This document shows positions 45,190 to 56,600 of a stretch of 64,000 bases of DNA, piece by piece (the stretch's first letter is position 1; each line of letters starts with the position of its first letter). The translations under genes were made by a program, and so were the position numbers. Origin of the DNA: Symsagittifera roscoffensis (Eukaryota > Xenacoelomorpha > Acoela > Convolutidae); contig NC_087066.1 of NCBI RefSeq assembly GCF_963678635.1, forward strand, positions 45,063,624 to 45,127,623. Reading direction: 5' to 3'. The notes under the pieces are model-generated. The model made no database searches, was not told the origin of the DNA, and worked only from the letters and a program-made list of their open reading frames with translations.

Positions 45190-46512
45190 GGGAAGTCAAT
45201 AATGTCAAGAGATAGAGCACAGGACTGGGGAACAAATGACAATATAGAGATCGGCTATTTGGAAAACTCAGTAGCAGACAAGAGGGAAAAACAAGAGACA
45301 CGAACGAAACTGGTTCATCAACATCTTACGTATCAACGGGAGCTTAGGCCACAAAAAGCAGGAGAACAAAAGTACCAAGCTTTGAAGGCTCAAAATCCGC
45401 TTATTCGGACCTAGATTCTTCGTTAGACTTAGACCATTAGGATAAGGTTTTAGAGGATTATTTGGGAAGCGACTCGGAGATTCTACATAACTCTCAAACT
45501 TTTAGTAGTGATAGTGCTTCAATCAGTCAGGACGATCACTCGCAAACGAAACTGCTTCACAGACTATCAACGCATCATCGGCGGGCACAAGCAATAACCC
45601 CATAAGGATTGAGAGCTCACCAGAGAAAACCACAGAGAATCCATCAGTAGAAGTCCCGAAGGGCAGCGAGCCACGTCCTAGAAAAAATCCAGGCCCCCAA
45701 AAATTTTACGGAGACAGGCGATTTATAATACAGGTGTCATCAGGAGCGGCAACCACGGAAATACTTGATTCGGAGAACCCCTCATAACCTTCTCAGCATC
45801 AAAAAGTCATCAAACAGCATATTCATTAGAGTCCCCATCGGCCTACTTGACACCACTAGAAGACTTATTACCCCAACCAACGCTGGTGGCCGAAACAACA
45901 CAAGGATCAACCTCAACCCGTTCCTCTATAATACCGATGATTGCAGTCCTATGGTCACCATTAGTAGAAGGCGTACTGGATATCCAAGATGACGAGGGGA
46001 GCGACATATCATCGATCATAGAAACGGAAGTGAGAAAGGACGCCAACAGTTGTCATGACACATTTAATGTTACTTCTTAAAAAACTAAACTTCTCTTATT
46101 TAAGTGAATTCTAAGAGAATTTTACTATTGGTTATTCATTTCATTTTATTTACCAATTATTAGTTTTAGCGATTTTGTACATTTGTTCTGAGACGAACAC
46201 ATTTTACCTTAGTTACCTATTTAGTTTAGCTAGTTCGATTTGTTTATATGTCATATAACCCTTATTGAACATAACAATTCCACAATTGTCTAGTCGCTGT
46301 ATATATCTGTATCATTTTGTAGGTAGCCTGTAAATTTTATCTCATAGTCATCTCCATGTTAATTTGTCTTATCTCTGTAAATTCCATTGGTGCTAAACGC
46401 TGATACTTTTTTTTCAACTTTGGCCCTCGTGGAGTGAGGGTAGAATGAAGTATATGTGTGATATTATCTACCCAGGGAAAGTTCAGATAAAATTTTTTCG
46501 TGCAGTGGGGAA
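45190..46512 (+). other. 3' part of Element C after the integrase core, with polypurine tract
   Basis: Frames 45202-45414 (70 aa, charged) and 45847-46080 (77 aa) may be the degraded C-terminal end of pol, but no domain is recognised. From 46080 it is AT-rich untranslated sequence. GGGGAA at 46507-46512, directly before the 3' LTR, is the likely polypurine primer for plus-strand synthesis. Confidence 0.5.
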
Positions 46513-46723
46513 TGTTGTGATTATGTACTTTCATTATGTTTTGACCTTGACCTCTATGTGATAATTACGTACCGGTCAACGTTTGCCGTTTGACGTCCAG
46601 TGGACTTGGCGCCACTAGTTGTTCTTTTAAGACATCGGTCAGTTCTAATTCAATACCTTATTTTAATCTTTTAACTTAATTTAGTTAGTTTAGATTACCT
46701 GTGGTATTTGCACACTTTTATTA
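46513..46723 (+). repeat. 3' LTR of Element C, 211 bp
   Basis: Same length and ends as 41468-41678, with about a dozen substitutions by eye and no length change. Confidence 0.85.
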
Positions 46724-47580
46724 ACTACCTATATAAATGAAAACAACTTTGTTTTTCAACACCTAAGAAAGTATTCAGAAAGTTTTAAGATAGTCTAGTC
46801 TCATTGGCAAATTTTTTCACATTTATCGCAACACTAAAAAATTTGAATCGAATTTGAACTGATGATTTTTTGTATAAACTGAGTCATTATGTTATGTTTA
46901 TTCAACTGAAAAGTCCAAAAACTTTGATAACCAGGATTTTCTTGCGTTATATGGATTTTTGCGTAACTTGTTATTAATTATAACTGCGTAAAAACAATTC
47001 GAACAGGAGCAAGTTCTATAATTTTTCCTGAAAAAAAAGGCAACAAAGTCATATGACTTTAATCAGCGCTTTTGCTTCATTCATTGGTCTTTAATAAAAA
47101 ATTTTAGTTTTGTGAATCAATGTTATGGATCTAAGCCAAAGCGTTTTGATTGAAAACGTTTATTAAATTTACGTTTTCAGAATATAAAGTTTCGTAATAA
47201 ATATTGGTTATACTTATCAAATATCGATTACATGCAATTACGGGCCAATATATATGAAATTAAGTTACATGTGATTCAATCTTAGTTCTTGGATTTTTAA
47301 AAATTATAAGGGGCAATCATTGGAAATGGTGCACAATGGTGTAAATAACTTTCGTCCGTCGTTTGTCAATTGGCGTCTAAAACGTGAAAAAAAAACATTT
47401 CAGCGTATGTCGGAGAAACATCAAAATTTTCACACCTTGGGATGATTTAAAATGATTGAAGTTTTCTACCAGACATTTGCACAAAAGCAAAAACACGAAA
47501 GAAATTAAGAAAAAGATAACAAATTTCAGAGCACCGCGATTTTATGGTAATGCTCTTCAGTTACTTTTCTAAGGATTCTT
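46724..47580. other. Spacer between Element C and the thioesterase gene
   Basis: AT-rich DNA with nothing recognised. Confidence 0.45.
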
Positions 47581-47586
47581 TTTATT
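47581..47586 (-). terminator. Polyadenylation signal of the thioesterase gene
   Basis: AATAAA on the minus strand, about 100 bases after the stop codon at 47687-47689. Confidence 0.6.
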
Positions 47587-47686
47587 TGAATTTAAGGCTT
47601 AAATTGAGAATACATATATATTTTTTTCCAATTAGTTTCCTTATACCACAAAAAATTGAACACGCACCCATACCAGCTGGAAAAAA

Positions 47687-50600
47687 TTAATAAAAACCCA
47701 CTCCAATGTATGGCTTGATGCATCTCTCGTATGTATCACTGTCCTCGACGACCATAGTATGGTTCGTGTAAGCACTACACATGACTATGGCTCCCTTCTC
47801 GTCCAGGGTTCGCAGTCCAAAAGAGTCTTCAGTGAACATCTTGGTTTCCCTCATAGTCTCAACTTCATTAAGGGACCCCTCCTTGAAATATCCGAACTGA
47901 GTCGAATGCCATGGTGTAATAGCTCCATCGTTTGGCCCACCGACAAGCACCAATTTCTGAAATACCACTCTAAGATTCAACTAGACGTCTGACAAAATTA
48001 GTAGAATATTTTTCAGAGAGAAGATTTTCAGGGAGTAGCTCTTATTAGAAAATATTGTTAAATAGAATTGAGGGAAGAGGAGCAGCCGCCCCACCTCTCG
48101 GCGAACTAACTCCGCTGGTGAAGCTAAACATATGTGGATTTTACATCTAGTAATGAAATGTTCCCTTTTTGCAACAGGGAACCATTTTAAAGAGATCCAA
48201 TATATCTGCAAAAGAGAAGTCTTACGTTCAAGTTGGCGAAGTTAGTTTTATATCGTTTGTTTGCGGTTTGGATATTTTCGTTGTTCATTGTGCTGAAATA
48301 GTTTGAGTTATTCTTGCGCGTGGACATCAATTTGAGCGGGTTCCTCCAGTACGTGCACACACTTAACATTTGGTCAAGGTTGTTAATTTTCATGGCATGT
48401 AGATCTCGAACTAAAAAATATAGCCAACAGACGGTTGAAAAAGGTCAATTATGAATGCAAAGAAACTTTAAAAAATGGTTTCGAAGCTTTTTGAAATTCA
48501 AAAACAATTTATTCCGCTGGGAAATCTGAAACCTTAGATCCACTTTCGAAAATAGAAGTTAATCACGTTTTTTGTGACTTTTACACTTTCACTGTTTGAT
48601 AGTGGAGTTTGCCTTCCTTTTAACAAAGAAACCGAGGAACTTAGAAGACATAAAAAGTCAAACCACGAAAAATTGAATTTGAGCGTGAACAAATTTAATG
48701 AATTTTTTCAAAAAAAATTGTTCATTTACTTGCAAACAATTTAAAAGAGAATTGTCTGAGGTTGAAACTACTTGAGGCTTTTCTTAAAAGCTATACACAA
48801 AACGATGGTAACAAACAATTTTTAAATTAACCAATCATCAAAACTTCGGCTATTAAAAATATTATAAAAAAAACACACAGTCTTCAAATCAAGTAATCAA
48901 CAAATTATGATTTAACGATCAAAATTCAAACCTCGAAAAATTAAATTTAAGCTGTAGGAATTAAGAAAAAACTTTTTCAGAATCAAACAGAAAAAGTTCT
49001 ACCGACCAGTAGCTGATTTACGGGGGATTCGAACCCCTAGCCACCCAAAAGCTCCCCTCTTTGTTACTAGTTTGAGACATCCATTTTGGCCTGTTTTTTC
49101 TTTAAAGTTGGTGTGGGTTTTTGTAGACAAATAAAAAAGCGCGGAACATCAATTTGGTCAGCCTATACAAAAACATAGCCAAAAGCGCATTGAATAAGTG
49201 TCAGTGAACGCAAAGAAACAGGAAAAAAAACTAGCCTATTAAAAAAAATTTCTTTTCCGTATTTCAAAGTAAAAATATTTTGCCTTATTGTTCTGATTTT
49301 CGATACGAAAATAACGGAATATTTGTGCTCGGGGTGGGTTTTTTTTTTCTTCAGACAAATTTCGACTTTTTAACTAGCCGTTTTGACGGAATTTTTTTAT
49401 ATCATTCGAAAGCTATTGTTGTCCTGAGGTTGAATTTGAAAAGATATTTTACCTGTGATCATTTTTCGTAAAGTTATGGGGGTTTAAAGATTGCCATTTT
49501 GACCAATTTGGGACAATTAACGCGCGAAAAATCTCGCGCTATTAACGCGTAAGCGAGATTTAATCCGTCTTAGAAATCGTTCTAAATTGGGTCAAGGAAG
49601 CTTATATGCCATAATTGATTTGTTAATAGGCGCAAAATCTATCACTCTGTACTTAATATGACGTGTGGGGGGGATGTTTTTACATAAAATCTCAAATTTT
49701 TTCAAAAAAAAAAGTTTTATTTTTTTTATTACATGAAATTTTTCATCTTACTAATGCTCCATAGACCTCAAAAGGCAGTCGGAACTTTCAGGGCTTTGCC
49801 CTGATACGAGCAGTCTTGTAGTTGTTTGAATTTATTAAACAACTTATGATAGGCAACTTTTAGATAAAAAACTTTTTAAACGAGAAATCTGAATCAATAG
49901 TATTTAACCAACTGGAAAATCTGAAAAAAAAAATCTTTTCAAGAATTAAAATAGAAATTAACAATGTTCTGTTTGCGCTATTTCCTCTTTCCTGAAATGG
50001 AGAGTAATTTGTGCCGTTCAGCAAAAAGTGTACATATACTTAAGGACTTTCATTAATTGGTCATGTCGTCATCTCGAACTGACCGGACAAGATGACGACA
50101 TGGAAAGCCTATTCAACAACCCTGGATACCTGTTCACATACCTCAGAAGGATGGGTCGTGCCCATATCAGTGCGGAGCACTGACCAGGGCCTCCTGAAGC
50201 AAGAAGAAGAAGAAATTGGTTATTATTTATGAATGCACTTATGTAGTTATTAGATCATTGTAAGGTTTTTCCTGAAAAAAAAAACTAAATCATCACGACG
50301 TATAAAAGAGTCTGAACTACGTTTGTCAACTATTGAAAAAGCAGAAAAGATTTTATAAAAATCCTAAATCCGTACTAAATTCAACTGACGACAAAAGCAA
50401 TAGTTTCATCTAGTTTGAGTAAATTGCTGCAAAGAAATTAAATGAAAACTTTGAATCAATCGATCAATGAAAAAGCATCAAGTTTGTTACCGCATTACGA
50501 ATCAAAGATCAAAGCACAAGATATTACAGTTCCAATGCAGCCTCCTGATTAAACAGTGCCACCAAAAGTAACTATTTTATTTGCGACTTAGGTCGGAAAA

Positions 50601-53600
50601 AAATTGCAGATACTATCACACTACAAGTGGCTTGTGCAATAATAGAGGAAAATTTTAAGAAAACAGAAAACAAAGAGGAAGAAGAAGAAAAAACAAGTTT
50701 ACTAAAGCTCACAAAAAATTGCTAGCAAACTTTGAAAGGATCAACACAAATAGACCAGCAGATCCTAAATATAACTTGTGTGACCAACTCAGCGACAACC
50801 TCATGGAAATAATCCCTGACCCCTTCATTTATGGGTGATATATTTTAACAGCTTAAAACATGGGTCTTGTTTTTCAAATGTAATTAGCTTTATTCAATGT
50901 GTTTCAAAATTTCATGTTGACTTACTTTTAACATCTATGCTAATTTCGTTAGAGCACAAGGTATCAAATAGTCCAGTGGCTCCTCCAAGTAAACTAAGAA
51001 GCATTGTTGTTTTTTCTTGACCAAGAATAAGATACAACAGATCATGTATGTGCTTGTCAAATGTGCCGGCTAAAACCACATGAACAATTTAATGGAACAG
51101 TTCAGAAAAAGACCTGATTCGTTTTTTTAAAAATTGCCGAAAACTTCAGACCGAAAAAACTTTTTCCAACTTACTTTTGGTAGCCAATCTCCCCTCCCCC
51201 TCCACCTAAAAGATTAAAGTTACAATCTTTCACTCCTCTAAATGGTTTGGAGATTAAGATTGCCTTCAAGATAAAAAAAAACGGCTAGAAAAATACTCTA
51301 TTCAGTCTGAATGGGTTAAACATCCATTTCGAAACCGAGTGAACACCCCGTCTCACAAACCAAGCGTGCCATATGGCATGATAAATTAGTCCCAAAATCT
51401 TATAAACTTTTCCCTAGTTATATCAAACCTCCATATTGTCCGCTCTGGGGTGCAGCTAAAGATATGAGGGTGTGAACTAGTCCGTTATCGTTTAACTCTT
51501 CAACTAGAAATCGACTAATGAGACCTCCTTGCGAGTAGCCAATGAGCGTAATCTCCTAAATTGAAGCATAAACTGGGATCAGCCGCAAATAGTTAATCTA
51601 CTATGGGTTTCAATTGATCGAGTAAAGCTAACAAAAAATTTTATTACAGAAAATATGATTATTTAAGCTATGATAAATTGGTTTTATTCAAGAAAAAAAA
51701 AGAGTTATCTTCAATTCATTTAGCGCCTCCTTGGCCTTCGAAAATTAAAAACTTCAAACTGAAAACAATGTTAAAAAACTGAAAACAATGTTAAAAAATT
51801 AAAAACTTCACACTGAAGGCAATAGTTTGTTGATAAAATCAACTCAATTTGTAAAAACTGGGTCAGCAAGTAAGACTTTTTTTGCTGAGAAATCTGAAAA
51901 CTAAATTCTACTTTCGAAATTAGAAGTTGATCACGGCTTACTTGATTTTCACACTTCCAAGCGTGTTTTTGGTATTCATTCCACACCGAGCACAAAAACT
52001 ATCAAAACTTTTAAAAACAAAAAGACGAAAAAAATTTTGTATAGTTATCTTTAGCTTTCGTAAAGATTCCTGCATCTTACAAGCAATTTAATTTGAGTTT
52101 TGACCAAAAAATAATAACAAGAATGCTGAGTTTTTCTTTAAGGCAGTTTTTCTTTTTTGTGAAAACTTGAGAATTGATTCAACTGCGAGGCTGGGCTAAT
52201 TTGAGATTGGGTCAATAAATAAAAATATTATTTCTCTGAAAAATTTGAGAACTAATTTCCATTTTCGAAATTAGAAGCCGATCACGTTTTTTGTGATTTG
52301 CACACTTAAAAGCGTGTTCTTAGTGCAGTCAAACATTTATTGGTACCAATTTTTTTATTATTTAAAACATCCTGGCATAAAATATTTCATTCTGATTTGA
52401 AAACGACAAGTTTGACCTATTTGAGTCTATTTGACTGAAAAATACACCCAAATGAAAAATTCTGGAACTTGTGAAAAATTTATATCCGACGAGTAAAGTT
52501 TGGACACTTTATATTTGCATATACAGGTAAGCACACGTTTAAAAAAACGGAAAATCTCATAAAATAAAATTTTTCTCTTGTACAGCATCAGATACATAGT
52601 TAACAGACAATAAACTCAAAAAAAGTGATAACTCAAATGTTGATTTAGAAAAAAATTTTATTAAAAAAAGATATAGGGCTTGAAAACTATTTGAATTTGA
52701 AACTGGAGCTGATTTAAGAGGTCGGAGACGGACACTTCTTCTCATGGATTCAACCCCCTGCCGACTCAAAAGGTCCCCCATTGACTTTTTTTAAGAAATC
52801 CATTTTTGGTTGATCGAATCTAAAATTTGGCGCTTAAACATACTCAGTTTGAGGGAGAGCGCGCGCCAAAAAAAGCGGTTTTCTTGGTCAACATTTTACA
52901 AAAACTGCCCAAAAATGTTTTTTTTACCTGTTTTTTTCTCAAATTTTGGTCAAAATACGGTCTGCTATTGTTCTAAGAGTAATAAGTGCTGAGAGCGCCT
53001 GAAGAATCAATTTGATCGACCTAAAAAAGTTCAACGAAATTTTTATAAATTTTTTGAAAATCCGCTTTTTTGATAAAATTTTTTGTGAAATTTAAAAATT
53101 GAAAAAATTATTTGAGAAAATTAATACTTCAAGTCCTCATGAAAAAAATATATAGGGCTGGAAACTCTTTGAATTCAACAAAAACATTATGTTTGGTATT
53201 TTTCTGATAAAATTTTTTGAGAAACTCAAAAATTGAAAATATTCTTTGAGAATAGTGAAACGTTACGTCCTCATATAAAGTAACATTTTTTTCATGTTTT
53301 TCCCACGAATTGTTTATTTGTATTTCGAGAGCGTTATTGTTTTTTATTGAACTTAAATTTCGTAGATTTTAAAAAAAAATCAGAAGCAATTGAACACGAA
53401 TTTTCTATGTGGCCTTACTAAGCTCATTGCAGTTAAAAATTTTAAAAAACGAAGCATTTACTATCTCATCGAAATAATTAAAAGTAATTCAGTTATAGAA
53501 GTGAGAATTGTTTTAAGGGTTGCTAACTTCTTGTTCATTGAAGCATAGCCTCCTGTTGCGGAACCCCTCTAAAAAACTGGAGCCATTGCTTAGAGTTGTT

Positions 53601-56600
53601 TTTTGTATTCTTTTTTGCATGAAAATTTTATATTTCAAATAAAATGAGTGAGAGACTTCGAAAACGCAGCATAAATTATTTAGTCAACTAAATTTCTCTC
53701 AGAAATTTTTTTTAAAAAAATTACTAGTTTTAATAAGTCTCGCATAGTAACGCTTATTGAAACAATTTAATCACAACTCAAAAATAGATTTGTTTCTGTT
53801 CATTTTGTGAGATTGCATGAAGTTTTAAGTACTTAAAACCAAGACAGTTATTCCAATTGATAATAAACGGCCGAATCTCAATCAAAAGCTAAAATTTTGA
53901 ATGAAGTATTGGCTAAATTTTAAAATAAGTTTTCAGCACGTTTTCATAATAATCAAACCAGTCCGTTTTAACTCAGTTTTTTTTGGTTCAGCACATTCAA
54001 CTTTCTATTAAACTGTTTCGAGAAAATTCAAAAATCATTGGCAATTCTTGTTAGTATAACAAAACTTGTAACTAAACTAACGAATACGGTAGATTAGATA
54101 CATTTGATGCCACTTTTTTTTGAAAGTGAAATAAATCGGGTGAATATCCCTTCTTGATCAAAAATGCGAAAGAGGTGGCAATTTATTGAAGGCAAATTTA
54201 ATAACTGTACTAACTATTGGCACTTTTTCGATCAGTTCCGACCGTACAAATTTTAGAAGGCTATTAGTTAAAAATCGGAACTGTTTTTTGAAGAGCGTTT
54301 ACTTTTCCTTCACTGTCAGTTTGGCTTTCGTCGGAGGTTTTGACCAACTTATGCATTTGCTGTTTTGCTGAACGATTTTCATGGCACAATTTTTGAAAAA
54401 AAATCAGCCATCGGCACATTTTTTAATGGCCTAACAGAAATTTTTGTAAAAAACAGTTTTTCGGGTGGTACTCAAGAACGTGGCTGAATGTGTATAGATT
54501 GGCTGCTTTTAAATAACAATGAGACAAAAACTTGGACACTTTTTAAAGCCTTATGGTCCAGCAGACGATCCAATGTGTTTGAAAAAAATATGCGACCAGA
54601 CTTCAGATAAAAAGTTTTCAGGAGACCTGATTGATCAAAAATTCAAGTCGGTTCTCACACTAACTCTACTTCAGTTAAGCAATCAAAATAACTAATCACA
54701 TATGTATTTCATTTTAAGCATCTGTTTTTTTTAAAACAAGATCTCAAAAGTAATCATTCACTATGCCATGATAATTTCTACATTTTGCTGTTCAATCAAA
54801 ACTAAATCAAAACAAATTCAACCAAAAAGTGAAAAAATTGAATTAGGCTACGACTAGCAAAATGCAAAAACCAAACTAGTTTGATTGTGCATTTTTGGCA
54901 AAAGGATATTTTGTTTAAGTTCAGAATATATGATCAATGTCATTGTGACAAACTTACTTAGCTGCAAGGGTTCTATTTGGTGATCTTCCTATATAACAGT
55001 TTAAAAAACATAAGAGGTAACGTATAATAATCACGAGTTTGGTTTTGGATCAACTAACTGCTCTGTTTAGTCCTCCACTTTTTTATATAATCAGTGCCAA
55101 CCTAGACAGAGTTGCTATTTTCATTTTTGTCTTTTTTCTATTGTAAATAGTTTGATTTCAAATTTAATTTCCAAAAAAACTGGCGAAATGAAAAAAAAAT
55201 TGAAAAAGTAATAGTTTTTATTTTTGTTTTTGTGAGAAATAAGAAAATGATGCGAGAAATGTACAAAACTGACGTTTTTTGAGAAAAAAAATTAGCTTAA
55301 CAGAAAAACTCAACCAATTGATCATTACCTTGAATATAGTTATCTCAGAATTTGTGTAGAAACGAATGTGACTTTTTGCGATCCAATTTTATCATTTTCA
55401 ACAAAAGCGAAAAATCACATGGCTGAGGCAAATAAACAAAACTCAAATTCTAAAAGGTAAAGGTTTTTTGTTTCAATTTGTGCTTCGAATTCTCGTTTTC
55501 ACAGTTTTATTTTGACTAGGTTCTGTTATAAGATCACCAAACTCATTTCGGGAAAAAACTCACTATATATGGCGGTGTTATGTTATTTCTGATTGACTTT
55601 GAAAAGATGTTCGTAAAGATGTAGTTTATTTTTTTTGAAGAGACTCTTGTCTTTTGAGCAGAAAAATTCTTCAAAATTTGTATTTTGGAACTGTTGAAGA
55701 GTTTTCAATTCGGATTGAGCAGCTGTGCCGTATATTAGGACCCCATTTTGAATTCAAGGTTTTATGTATGCCCTATATAGTTTCATTAAGGTCCCTGGTT
55801 TGTAAAACTTTCTGAACTGATATATGTTTGCTATATTGGATCTACTTAACAATCTCCCCCCTTTCAAGAAAGGGGGGGGGGATTCTTTAGTAGGTACAAT
55901 AGGGGGGGGGGGGGGAGATTGTTAAGTAGATCCGCTATATTTTCTCAACCATATGTGATTTAAATTTTCGTTCTTGATGTAAGTGAAGGCCTACGTACTT
56001 AATTGCTGATTTTTCGTTCATCAAATGATCTTTAACTTGTAATGCCGTCGATTCACTTTTGTTTAAAATTGTATACAAACTGTTGTATGATCCTTCAAGG
56101 TCAGTTTATTTTTAGTGAACCAAACTATATATTATTCCAAATCAAAACAGCATTTACTAAAGTCAACACTGCCACAGATGTTCGTATCATCGGAAACATT
56201 GTTTTCTTAGAAGTTTCACAAATATTAGGTTGGTCAGTTATATAAATGAGAAACAAATTTGGTCCCAGAACAGAGCCCTGGGGCACTTCGTGTTCAATTG
56301 TCTTGAATGCTGAAACCTTATGACTAACACTGTTTTGTGTTTGTTAAATATGATCTCGATAGTTCAAATATAGGTCCTCGCAAACCATACCGATTACATT
56401 TGTTGAGTAGGATTTCATGATCTACCCTATCGAATGCTTTTGACAGATCTATAAATCAGCAGTATATGTTTTTTTTTCGATCTAGCGCCTTTTGTAGATA
56501 TTCCGTTGCTGTAACAATAGCATCAACATGTTAGTTTTATCCTTACAACCAAATTGTTTTCTGACAAAATATGTGATTTATTCAGGATAATTTAAATCCT

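Larger units (their letters stand above)
41468..46723 (+). mobile_element. Element C: Ty3/gypsy LTR retrotransposon, decayed, 5256 bp
   Basis: Two LTRs of 211 bp, a TGGCGCAGTC primer-binding site and a GGGGAA purine tract define it. Inside are gag, protease, RT, RNase H and integrase remnants in Ty3/gypsy order, all interrupted. There is no envelope-like gene. The LTRs differ at about a dozen sites by eye. No clear target-site duplication was seen. Its sequence is unrelated in wording to Elements A and B. Confidence 0.88.

Noticed and set aside
50610-50850. Possible pseudogene of a charged protein in a thioesterase intron
   Set aside because: Only short broken frames rich in Glu and Lys; no family recognised and low sequence complexity.
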